Shown here piece by piece: positions 1-5,618 of a stretch of DNA of 6,569 nt. The notes below the pieces were generated by a model. The model ran no database searches, was not told the origin of the DNA, and saw nothing but the letters and a program-made list of their open reading frames with translations. This DNA is from Candidatus Nanopelagicaceae bacterium (GTDB lineage Bacteria > Actinomycetota > Actinomycetes > Nanopelagicales > Nanopelagicaceae), in the NCBI GenBank assembly GCA_947440735.1, contig CANESA010000030.1, forward strand, positions 1 through 6,569, given 5' to 3'. A program made the translations under genes and the position numbers. The first letter of the stretch is position 1, and each line of letters begins with the position of its first letter.

Positions 1-387
1 ACCGCCCGCTTCTTAGTTTATATGAGCGTATTTGTACTCTCGTGGGTTCTATGGAACACGCTAGCGCCAGCAGATATTCGCTTCGATGAGTTTCCATTTA
101 TTTTTCTTACCTTAATTCTCTCTCTCCAAGCTTCCTATGCTGCACCTCTGATTCTTTTGGCTCAGAATCGACAGACTGATCGTGATCGCATTGCTTTAGC
201 CGAAGATCGCGCCCGTAATGATCGCAGCATGGCAGATACTGAATATCTCACTCGAGAACTTGCAAGTCTTCGTATTGCGCTAGGAGAAGTTGCAACTCGT
301 GACTTCCTTAAAGATCAGTTGGAAGATATCGCTCAGGAGATTGTGGAAGAGTTAAGACGAGAATCCAAGCCTGACGCCAAGAAGTGA
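1..387 (+). CDS. DUF1003 family membrane protein, C-terminal part (5' end outside window)
   Basis: The reading frame is open from the first base, so the 128 visible residues are the C-terminal part of a longer protein; the ATG at 22 is internal. Two hydrophobic segments are visible, at about residues 4-20 and 31-52. The second ends in a strongly DUF1003-like signature, SLQASYAAPLILLAQNRQ, followed by TDRDR. After the membrane part comes a charged, probably helical cytoplasmic tail (about 56-128) rich in Arg, Glu and Asp, ending in KPDAKK. DUF1003 proteins are small integral membrane proteins of unknown function, often found beside magnesium-transporter-like CBS genes and mrp in actinobacteria; the mrp neighbour here fits that. 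The stop at 385-387 lies inside the 3' end of the convergent mrp gene (36-bp overlap). Family assignment is firm; function is unknown. Confidence 0.9.
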   Translation, partial: TARFLVYMSVFVLSWVLWNTLAPADIRFDEFPFIFLTLILSLQASYAAPLILLAQNRQTDRDRIALAEDRARNDRSMADTEYLTRELASLRIALGEVATRDFLKDQLEDIAQEIVEELRRESKPDAKK

Positions 388-1473
388 TTTATCGCGAATC
401 ACTAACTTATCCGCAATTGCGGTAATCGCTTGAGCTGTGGAACTATCGGGGAGCGCGTGAACAATCGGAGCACCTGAATCTCCACCAGTTCGCAACTCTG
501 GAGCGAATGGAATCTTTCCAAGAAGTGGAACATCAGCTCCAACAAGAGTAGAGAGGCGTGCTGAAGTTTCTTCCCCCCCACCTTCGCCAAAGAGCGCCGT
601 TGATTCACCGCATGATGGACAGATAAATACCGACATATTTTCAATAACACCGATGACTCTTTGATGCATTTGGTGAGCGATACGTCCGGCGCGTTCGGCC
701 ACTTCTGCAGCGGCAATTTGTGGCGTTGTAACAACTAAAATTTCAGAGGTTGGAATGAGTTGGCCAAGTGAAATTGCTAAGTCACCAGTTCCGGGCGGAA
801 GATCAAGAAGGAGGAGATCTAAGTCGCCCCAGTAAGCATCTGAAAGAAGTTGCTCAAGAACCTTATGAAGAAGAGGCCCACGGTAGGCAACGGCATCGGC
901 CCGCTCTGGCTTAAACATCTCCATCGAAACAGTTTTGACGCCATAGCTTTCAGGTGGAATAAACATTTGATCAATAACTGTTGGCCGCACGCCAACTAGC
1001 CCCATGAAACGTGGGATCGAATGGCCGTAGACATCAGCATCGAGAATTCCAACGCGTAAACCTTTCTTTGCCGCAGCAACAGCAAGGTTGGCTGTCACCG
1101 AAGATTTACCGACGCCACCTTTTCCAGATGCAACTCCAATGACGCGAGTCAAAGAATCAGGCTGGGCAAAGGGGATAAATTTCTCACGTCCACCTCTGAC
1201 TAAAAGCTTTACCTTATTACGTCCTTCTTCTGTCATAACGCCAAAAGTGATTCGAACTTCTTTGACTCCATCAACGGCACCAACTGCAGCTGTAATGTCG
1301 TTTGTCAGACGATCTTTCATTGGACATCCTGAAATTGTCAGCAAAATTATTAGATCAACAATGCCAGATGACTCGCTGACGCTTTCAACCATGCCAAGTT
1401 CTGGAAGTGCGTGATGAAGCTCTGGGTCTTGCACAGTTGCAAGAGCCGCATTGATACTCTCAATAATTGTCAT
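352..1473 (-). CDS. mrp: Mrp/NBP35-type P-loop ATPase, iron-sulfur cluster carrier (ApbC)
   Basis: This 373-residue cytosolic protein is full length for the family. Mrp/ApbC proteins bind and transfer Fe-S clusters to apoproteins in an ATP-dependent way. The N-terminal MIP18/DUF59 domain spans about residues 4-92, with the conserved TISGCPM around Cys50. The SIMIBI P-loop ATPase domain starts near 110 with a deviant Walker A, GKGGVGKS (117-124). It continues with DADVYG (145-150), the switch motif DLPPGTGD (224-231) and the cluster-binding CPSC pair (Cys285, Cys288) after ENMS. The start is ATG at 1473, overlapping the tatB stop as ATGA. No Shine-Dalgarno is evident, so translation probably depends on coupling. 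The last roughly 17 residues form a tail beyond the usual fold and run into the convergent DUF1003 gene. Confidence 0.96.
   Translation of the reverse strand: MTIIESINAALATVQDPELHHALPELGMVESVSESSGIVDLIILLTISGCPMKDRLTNDITAAVGAVDGVKEVRITFGVMTEEGRNKVKLLVRGGREKFIPFAQPDSLTRVIGVASGKGGVGKSSVTANLAVAAAKKGLRVGILDADVYGHSIPRFMGLVGVRPTVIDQMFIPPESYGVKTVSMEMFKPERADAVAYRGPLLHKVLEQLLSDAYWGDLDLLLLDLPPGTGDLAISLGQLIPTSEILVVTTPQIAAAEVAERAGRIAHQMHQRVIGVIENMSVFICPSCGESTALFGEGGGEETSARLSTLVGADVPLLGKIPFAPELRTGGDSGAPIVHALPDSSTAQAITAIADKLVIRDKSLLGVRLGFSS
383..403. repeat. Perfect inverted repeat at the DUF1003/mrp convergent junction
   Basis: Arms AGTGATT (383-389) and AATCACT (397-403) are exact reverse complements around a 7-nt loop. 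The left arm contains the DUF1003 stop codon. The right side has no T-tract in either direction, so this is not a canonical intrinsic terminator. It could still form a transcript-end hairpin for DUF1003. On the other strand it is coding sequence for the last residues of Mrp. A terminator role is inference. Confidence 0.45.
411..422. repeat. 12-bp perfect palindrome CCGCAATTGCGG
   Basis: This self-complementary 12-mer lies 8 bp beyond the 383-403 inverted repeat, inside the 3' coding end of mrp. It could form a very short hairpin (4-bp stem, 4-nt loop) or serve as a dyad protein site, but nothing else supports a function. It may be chance. Confidence 0.3.
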
Positions 1474-1790
1474 AGAAGATCTGGATCGATTTGAGGCTTG
1501 AAGGCTGACTCGCTACTTTTTCTCTGACTTTCCTTCTCGTCTTCATCCTCAAGGACTGAAGCAACTTGTCGCTTAATAAAAGTTTTAGGGTTCAAATCTG
1601 CTGGCTTGAGATCTTCAAATCCGGGTCCAAGATTTTCACGAATCTCAGCAGTTGCCGAATTTGTCAACGAACGGACCTTCCTCACCATTTTCGCTAGATC
1701 AGATGCCACTTTCGGCATGCGTTCAGGGCCAACGAGAATAAGAGCAAGAACAACTAGCCCGATCATCTCTCCAAAGCCAAAATCAAACAT
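1470..1790 (-). CDS. tatB: Twin-arginine translocase subunit TatB
   Basis: This 106-residue single-pass membrane protein of the Tat pathway would, with TatC, form the receptor for folded proteins carrying twin-arginine signals. It shows a short N-terminal transmembrane helix (about 8-20), the Gly-Pro hinge (GPERMPK, 21-27), an amphipathic helix (about 24-42) and an acidic/basic tail. Glu8 in the membrane helix marks TatB rather than TatA. A downstream stretch, IRENLGPGFEDLK (50-62), resembles the IR/LREDIGPEFDDL segment of mycobacterial TatB. I chose ATG at 1790 over the in-frame GTG at 1793 for two reasons: it puts the Glu exactly at position 8, and an AGG lies 6 nt upstream. The start shares one base with the htrA stop (TGATG), and the stop overlaps mrp (ATGA). 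tatC and tatA are not in the window. Confidence 0.93.
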   Translation of the reverse strand: MFDFGFGEMIGLVVLALILVGPERMPKVASDLAKMVRKVRSLTNSATAEIRENLGPGFEDLKPADLNPKTFIKRQVASVLEDEDEKESQRKSSESAFKPQIDPDLL

Positions 1791-2914
1791 CACTTACCTG
1801 CTGTCAGCGTGAGGGATGTGGTGAGAGTCTGACCAGATCGAATGTATTCAATCTCGACCTTATCTCCCACATTCTTGGATCGAATAGCGACAATGAGTTC
1901 TTCGGGAGTCTTAATTGTTCGTCCATCAAATGTAATTATTAAATCTCCTGAGCGGAGACCTGCTTTAGCTGCAGGGCCACCGGGAACAATTGCATTTGAA
2001 GTGTCAGCAATTCGTGCTCCGTCACCTGCATATTGCATATCAACAGAAACTCCCACAACTGGGTAGGTTGCTTTTCCGTTTTTAATGAGTTGATCTGCAG
2101 TCTTTCGTGCCTGGTTAATTGGAATCGCAAATCCAAGTCCGATAGATCCTGATTGTGATGTAAGTGAAGATGAGCCCAAGGTTGCAATGGCAGAGTTAAC
2201 TCCGATGACAGCACCAGCTGAGTTAACAAGTGGCCCACCAGAGTTTCCTGGATTGATTGCTGCATCGGTCTGGATAGCGTTGATGAATGAACTATCACCT
2301 GCGGATTCACCAGCTGTTACAGCACGATCTTTGGCGCTAACAATTCCAAGAGTTACGGTTCCAGAGAGTCCAAGTGGAGAACCAATTGCAATGACAGAAT
2401 CACCGACTGCAACCTGATCACTATCACCAAAAGTCAACGCTGTAAGCCCTGTGCGATTAACTTTAAGTACTGCAAGATCATAAGAAGAGTCTCGGCCAAC
2501 TATCGTTGCATCAAGAGTTGTTCCATCATTGAGTTGTACTTCGATCGAACCCCTGCCGTCTGCAGCATCTGCAATCACATGGTTATTTGTCAGAATATAA
2601 CCACTGCTATCAATAACAAATCCCGTGCCAGTTCCGCCGCCGGACGCGCTCTCTGCAGAAATTGATACAACCGATGGAAGAACTCGTTGCGCTATATCTG
2701 CAACCGATCCAGGTGGTCGCTCGATAGATGAACTTACTGAAGATAATTTAACTTCATGACCAAAGAGTGAACCAGAAGAACTTGCACCAAAGACTGCGCC
2801 AACTAAACCAGCGATGGCTGCCATCAAGAGCGCGTTAGAGCGAGTAACAAACTTTGCCTTACCGTGCGAAGAAGACGGCACCCACCAAGGACCTGTTCCC
2901 ATTGGTTCGCTCAT
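1790..2914 (-). CDS. htrA: HtrA/DegP-like trypsin-fold serine protease with PDZ domain, membrane-anchored
   Basis: This 374-residue envelope quality-control protease has a short cytoplasmic N-terminus (1-27) with WW and basic residues. A single transmembrane anchor follows (about 28-44), then a Ser/Gly-rich linker (45-70). The trypsin-like domain (about 72-270) has a complete catalytic triad: His112 in TNNHV, Asp146 in YDLAVL, Ser225 in GNSGGPL. One PDZ domain spans about 285-372, including the GGPAAKAGL-RSGDLI segment that binds C-termini. The catalytic domain would face outside the membrane and cut misfolded envelope proteins; this is family knowledge, and the substrates are unknown. The start ATG at 2914 has a good Shine-Dalgarno (AGAAGGA, 7-nt spacing). 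The gene lies 12 bp after the methyltransferase. In mycobacteria sigE and rseA lie immediately upstream of htrA; here they are absent. Confidence 0.95.
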   Translation of the reverse strand: MSEPMGTGPWWVPSSSHGKAKFVTRSNALLMAAIAGLVGAVFGASSSGSLFGHEVKLSSVSSSIERPPGSVADIAQRVLPSVVSISAESASGGGTGTGFVIDSSGYILTNNHVIADAADGRGSIEVQLNDGTTLDATIVGRDSSYDLAVLKVNRTGLTALTFGDSDQVAVGDSVIAIGSPLGLSGTVTLGIVSAKDRAVTAGESAGDSSFINAIQTDAAINPGNSGGPLVNSAGAVIGVNSAIATLGSSSLTSQSGSIGLGFAIPINQARKTADQLIKNGKATYPVVGVSVDMQYAGDGARIADTSNAIVPGGPAAKAGLRSGDLIITFDGRTIKTPEELIVAIRSKNVGDKVEIEYIRSGQTLTTSLTLTAGK

Positions 2915-2921
2915 GTCTCTA

Positions 2922-2928
2922 TCCTTCT
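2922..2928 (-). promoter_or_regulatory. Ribosome binding site of htrA
   Basis: On the minus strand this reads AGAAGGA, 7 nt before the htrA ATG. It overlaps the methyltransferase stop codon (2927-2929), so a terminating ribosome would sit directly on it. That supports coupled translation and the chosen htrA start. Confidence 0.65.
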
Positions 2929-3559
2929 ACAACTTCGTAGCAAGTAACAAGCCATCCCCTAGCGGAATGAGTGAAGTGACCCACTTTTCTGTCTCACCTT
3001 TAAGCAGCTTCCCAGCATCACGGAGAGCAATGGTCTTTGGATCACGTTGAGCGGGATCATTGACCTTTGCGCCTCCAAAGAAATTATCAATCACAAAGAC
3101 GCCACCGCTGCGCAAAATGCGATGAGCTTCGACTATCGCATCATGTAAATCTTCTGCATTGTCTCTAAAAATTACAAGATCGTAGGCACGATCGGCAAGC
3201 TTTGTCATGACTTCAATTGCAGGATTTGTAATGAGACGAAAACGTGACTGAGCAATCTGCGCATCTTGGAGTGCGATCTTTGCAATCGCAGAATGCTCTT
3301 GTTCTCCATCAATTGATGTCAGAGTTCCACTAGGCAACATTCCTTCAAGCACCCAGAGCGCACCAACTCCAGAACCAGTTCCAATTTCAACCACTGATTG
3401 TGCATCGAGAATATGTGCAAGATGTCGAAGATAGGAGCCAACACCTGGGGTGACATCGTTTGCGCCAACTTCGCTTCCACGAGATCTGGCTTGTGACTTA
3501 TCCACGCTCTCACCAATAAAGCTTTCAGAGTATGAATGTGGGTCAATCTGGTTAATCAT
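2927..3559 (-). CDS. Class I SAM-dependent O-methyltransferase (Rv1220c-like)
   Basis: This 210-residue cytosolic protein belongs to the cation-dependent O-methyltransferase family (COMT/CCoAOMT type). It has the SAM-binding motif I VEIGTGSGVG (57-66) and the acidic ribose-binding region TSIDGE (81-86). The putative metal ligands are Asp133 (in VIFRDNAED) and the Asp158-Asn159 pair in VIDN, so the metal site looks intact. The segment GANDVTPGVGSYL and the ending PLGDGLLLATKL resemble M. tuberculosis Rv1220c, which neighbours sigE, rseA and htrA. The natural substrate is not known. I chose ATG at 3559, which overlaps the pepA stop as ATGA. The in-frame GTG at 3577 would add six residues (MANIPL) and has no ribosome binding site. 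The stop TAG is 12 bp before htrA. Confidence 0.9.
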   Translation of the reverse strand: MINQIDPHSYSESFIGESVDKSQARSRGSEVGANDVTPGVGSYLRHLAHILDAQSVVEIGTGSGVGALWVLEGMLPSGTLTSIDGEQEHSAIAKIALQDAQIAQSRFRLITNPAIEVMTKLADRAYDLVIFRDNAEDLHDAIVEAHRILRSGGVFVIDNFFGGAKVNDPAQRDPKTIALRDAGKLLKGETEKWVTSLIPLGDGLLLATKL

Positions 3560-5052
3560 GAGAGGGATGTTAGCCACTCCACGAGTAAACGCACGCCGAA
3601 TCCGGTTCCGCCTTTAGGGTTTTCTCCAGAATCGCTCTCGCTTCGGGCGGTACCTGCAATATCTAGGTGCACCCACTGGCGATCGCCTACGAATTGTTCA
3701 AGGAATAGCGCAGCTGTCACTGAACCAGCACCGTAGTGACCTTTATCTGCTGTGTGGTTGAGATCAGCAATATCGCTCTCTAATCCATCTGTGTAATCAT
3801 CGATGAGAGGCATATGCCACACGCGGTCTCCTGTGCGTTCGCCAATGTCAGAAATTGTGCGAGCAAGTTGATAATTGCGCGTATACATCGCAGCATATTG
3901 GCGTCCAAGTCCAAGTGTTGCAGCACCTGTAAGAGTTGCAATATCGACTACATAATCTGGATCAAGATTAATATCTGCAAAAGCCAATCCATCAGCGAGA
4001 ACTAAGCGTCCTTCAGCATCTGTATTTATTACTTCTACAGTTTTTCCACCATAATGCTTAATAACATCGCTTGGACGCTGAGATGTACCAGAGAGTGCAT
4101 TTTCGGCACACATCATCAAAACGCTTACCTTGACTCGTGCACCGAGTTGAGGGAGTGCGCTGATTGTTGCAAGAGCTGCAGCAGCACCCGCCATGTCACT
4201 CTTCATCGCCATCATGGTGTCATATGGACGTTTAAGAGAAATTCCACCGGTATCGAAGGTGATTCCTTTTCCCACAATAACTACATGAGGAAATTGCGAT
4301 GCCTTTTTCCCACCTTTGGGTGTGTAGGTAAGGTGAATAAATCGCGGACCTGGGGTTGGAGAAGAATTTCCAACCGCTTTAAGGCCGCCGAATTCTTTAA
4401 GAGCAGCTCCACTAAGGACGCTAATGTCGAGACCGTATTTACTTGCAATTGCTCGTGCTTGGTTGGCCATCCATAAAGGTGTTTTGATATTCGCAGGTGT
4501 ATGAATGAGATCGCGAGCGCGACAGACTGCACCAGAGATCACACCTGCATACTCAACAGGAGCAGCATCGGAGGTAACAATTTCGATCTCTGACGATGCT
4601 GGCTTGGCGGTGGATTTCTGGTCCCAGGTGTACTCACCTAAAGTTGCAGAGGTAGCAAAGGCGATAATTTCATCGCGATTTGTGGGAGCGATAGTTGCAA
4701 AGTTCTTCTCTGCCCCGCGTACCTTGCGACCAAGTGCCGCACCAGCTATTCGGAATGAGGCAAGGGATTGATCGCCAACGCCTAAAAGAATGATCTTCTC
4801 CACTGGGCTATCTACAGCGCTCACCGGGATTTCATTGAGCTCGCCAGCTTTTCCGCTTGGAGTGAAGAAAGAGAGTTCATCGCGTAATTCAATCGCAAAT
4901 AGCTTTTCAATCTTTGTCACGAGAGCTGGATGAGCGTTAAAAATTATCTCGTTCTCGCCATTATCTTGAGTGGCAAGCATGATGTAACTAATGACGATGA
5001 CATCTGAGGTGCTGACAGAATCCACATCTGGATTGAGCGCGCTAATCACCAT
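3556..5052 (-). CDS. pepA: Leucyl (cytosol) aminopeptidase, peptidase family M17
   Basis: This 498-residue two-metal exopeptidase removes N-terminal residues from peptides in the cytosol and is normally hexameric. The N-terminal macro-like domain covers about 1-160 and the catalytic domain about 170-498. Metal and active-site residues are intact: Lys262 and Asp267 in VGKGITFDTGG, Lys274 in ISLK, Asp286 in MKSDM, and Asp345, Glu347 and Arg349 in the family signature NTDAEGRL (343-350). The C-terminal WVHLDIAGTA and GGTGFGVRLL blocks are typical of the family. The start is uncertain: ATG at 5052 fits the family N-terminus, while GTG at 5067 would add five residues; neither has a convincing Shine-Dalgarno. 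The stop overlaps the methyltransferase ATG (ATGA). M17 peptidases also have DNA-binding or transport-related roles in some bacteria; nothing here tests that. Confidence 0.95.
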   Translation of the reverse strand: MVISALNPDVDSVSTSDVIVISYIMLATQDNGENEIIFNAHPALVTKIEKLFAIELRDELSFFTPSGKAGELNEIPVSAVDSPVEKIILLGVGDQSLASFRIAGAALGRKVRGAEKNFATIAPTNRDEIIAFATSATLGEYTWDQKSTAKPASSEIEIVTSDAAPVEYAGVISGAVCRARDLIHTPANIKTPLWMANQARAIASKYGLDISVLSGAALKEFGGLKAVGNSSPTPGPRFIHLTYTPKGGKKASQFPHVVIVGKGITFDTGGISLKRPYDTMMAMKSDMAGAAAALATISALPQLGARVKVSVLMMCAENALSGTSQRPSDVIKHYGGKTVEVINTDAEGRLVLADGLAFADINLDPDYVVDIATLTGAATLGLGRQYAAMYTRNYQLARTISDIGERTGDRVWHMPLIDDYTDGLESDIADLNHTADKGHYGAGSVTAALFLEQFVGDRQWVHLDIAGTARSESDSGENPKGGTGFGVRLLVEWLTSLS

Positions 5053-5079
5053 TGGAAACCGTGGCACTATCCGCGTGGA

Positions 5080-5085
5080 ATATTA
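5080..5085 (-). promoter_or_regulatory. Possible -10 element (TAATAT) upstream of pepA
   Basis: TAATAT on the minus strand overlaps the DUF3117 stop codon (TAA, 5085-5083). It could give a transcript starting near 5073-5072, about 20 nt before the pepA ATG. No recognisable -35 lies at the expected distance. It may simply be an AT-rich stop-codon context; weak. Confidence 0.25.
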
Positions 5086-5262
5086 CTTCTTGATGAGAGC
5101 GACAGCTGCTTCAAGGGCGGCGCTGAGATTATTTGCCTCTGTAGGGTTAAGTTCAACAACTAGGCGACCCCCACCCTCAAGCGGAATACGCATGACCAAT
5201 GATCGTGCTTCTTTAGTTACTTCCATTGGTCCATCACCAGTGCGAGGTTTCATAGCTGCCAT
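5083..5262 (-). CDS. DUF3117 family small conserved actinobacterial protein (Rv1211-like)
   Basis: This 59-residue protein begins MAAMKPRTGDGPMEVTKE and contains RIPLEGGGRLVVELNPTEA (25-43). It matches, almost residue for residue, the DUF3117 family, of which M. tuberculosis Rv1211 is a member. The family is small, highly conserved in Actinobacteria and of unknown function; no signal peptide or membrane segment is seen. The predicted fold is probably a short beta sheet (PMEV...LVMRIPL...RLVVEL) followed by a C-terminal helix (about 40-58). The start ATG at 5262 is preceded by a strong Shine-Dalgarno, AAAGGAG, with 7-nt spacing. It lies 30 bp upstream of pepA on the same strand and 99 bp downstream of the sigma-region-4 gene. 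Confidence 0.93.
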   Translation of the reverse strand: MAAMKPRTGDGPMEVTKEARSLVMRIPLEGGGRLVVELNPTEANNLSAALEAAVALIKK

Positions 5263-5269
5263 GATGAGA

Positions 5270-5276
5270 CTCCTTT
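5270..5276 (-). promoter_or_regulatory. Strong Shine-Dalgarno of the DUF3117 gene
   Basis: On the minus strand this reads AAAGGAG, 7 nt before the ATG at 5262. It is the strongest ribosome binding site in the window and fixes the start of this small gene. The two minus-strand genes upstream (sigma region 4, SRPBCC) have no such site. Confidence 0.75.
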
Positions 5277-5305
5277 AAAGCGTGGGCTTTCAGCGAGGTG
5301 CTTAG

Positions 5306-5311
5306 AAAGTA
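5306..5311 (-). promoter_or_regulatory. Candidate -10 element (TACTTT) for the DUF3117 transcript
   Basis: TACTTT on the minus strand fits the TAnnnT actinobacterial -10 pattern. It would start a transcript near 5299 with a leader of about 37 nt carrying the AAAGGAG site. A TGAGTG at 5334-5329 is 17 nt upstream but is a poor -35. It sits in the only sizeable gap in the minus-strand series (5263-5361), which makes a promoter here plausible. Confidence 0.35.
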
Positions 5312-5337
5312 AGGGCGTAAGTATCTCGCACTCAGGG

Positions 5338-5354
5338 CCGATACATGAAATCGG
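5338..5354. repeat. Small inverted repeat downstream of the sigma-region-4 gene
   Basis: CCGAT (5338-5342) and ATCGG (5350-5354) pair around a 7-nt loop, just past the stop of the minus-strand gene ending at 5362. There is no T-tract after it on the minus strand, so an intrinsic terminator is not well supported. A weak 3'-end hairpin or chance are both possible. Confidence 0.25.
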
Positions 5355-5361
5355 AAGAGGG

Positions 5362-5553
5362 CTACAGGCCTAGCTGTGCAGTCAAACGCGCCTTACCTGA
5401 GGCAATAACCGCCTCGACTGACTTTTCGGGCACATGTAGCAGGGTTGCAATCTGGCCGGCACTCATGCCTCGAAGATAGGACAAGGTCAAGATGATGCGC
5501 TCCTCCTCCGGAAGTGCTTCGAGCACTTCGGCCAAAGTCTTCGGCGCTGCCAT
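5362..5553 (-). CDS. Stand-alone sigma-70 region 4-like helix-turn-helix protein (63 aa)
   Basis: Almost the whole protein is a sigma region 4 domain. LPEEERIILTLSYLRGMSAGQIA (14-36) followed by LLHVPEKSVEAVIASGKARL (38-57) matches the LPxxxRxxLxLxYxxGxSxxEIAxxLxxxxxxVxxxxxRARxxL pattern of ECF sigma factors. Region 2, which contacts the -10 element and core polymerase, is missing. The upstream sequence cannot restore it in this frame, because an in-frame TAA lies only four codons before the ATG (5553). It is therefore complete as a small gene or a remnant that has kept a good start. The helix-turn-helix should bind DNA or the polymerase beta-flap. Possible roles are a small transcription regulator, a partner or competitor of a split sigma factor, or a relic. 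The gene looks leaderless, with TAACCT ending 6 nt before the ATG. The assignment to region 4 is good; the function is unknown. Confidence 0.8.
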   Translation of the reverse strand: MAAPKTLAEVLEALPEEERIILTLSYLRGMSAGQIATLLHVPEKSVEAVIASGKARLTAQLGL

Positions 5554-5559
5554 AGGACG

Positions 5560-5565
5560 AGGTTA
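5560..5565 (-). promoter_or_regulatory. Candidate leaderless -10 element (TAACCT) of the sigma-region-4 gene
   Basis: On the minus strand TAACCT fits TAnnnT, and its last T is at -7 if transcription starts on the A of the ATG at 5553. No Shine-Dalgarno precedes this ATG. The spacing is that of leaderless actinobacterial promoters. No clear -35 is visible, and the hexamer includes the in-frame TAA. Confidence 0.45.
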
Positions 5566-5618
5566 CCCGTTCTCAATATCACCTGGATGGCATATGGGCT
5601 TCGAAGAGCGCCTAATTT

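Noticed and set aside
1939..2310. A 123-residue minus-strand ORF inside htrA
   Set aside because: It is a frame-shifted shadow of the protease and PDZ coding sequence. It is rich in Leu, Gln and His, with no recognisable domain.
4054..4476. A 140-residue plus-strand ORF rich in Cys and His that looks like a zinc-finger protein
   Set aside because: It lies wholly antisense to the catalytic domain of pepA, whose M17 motifs are intact. The Cys/His content results from reading pepA codons backwards; there is no ribosome binding site or family match.
5345..5476. A short plus-strand ORF of roughly 40 codons antisense to the sigma-region-4 gene
   Set aside because: It has no ribosome binding site or promoter-like hexamer at suitable spacing and no recognisable sequence features; most of it is the antisense of a better-supported gene.
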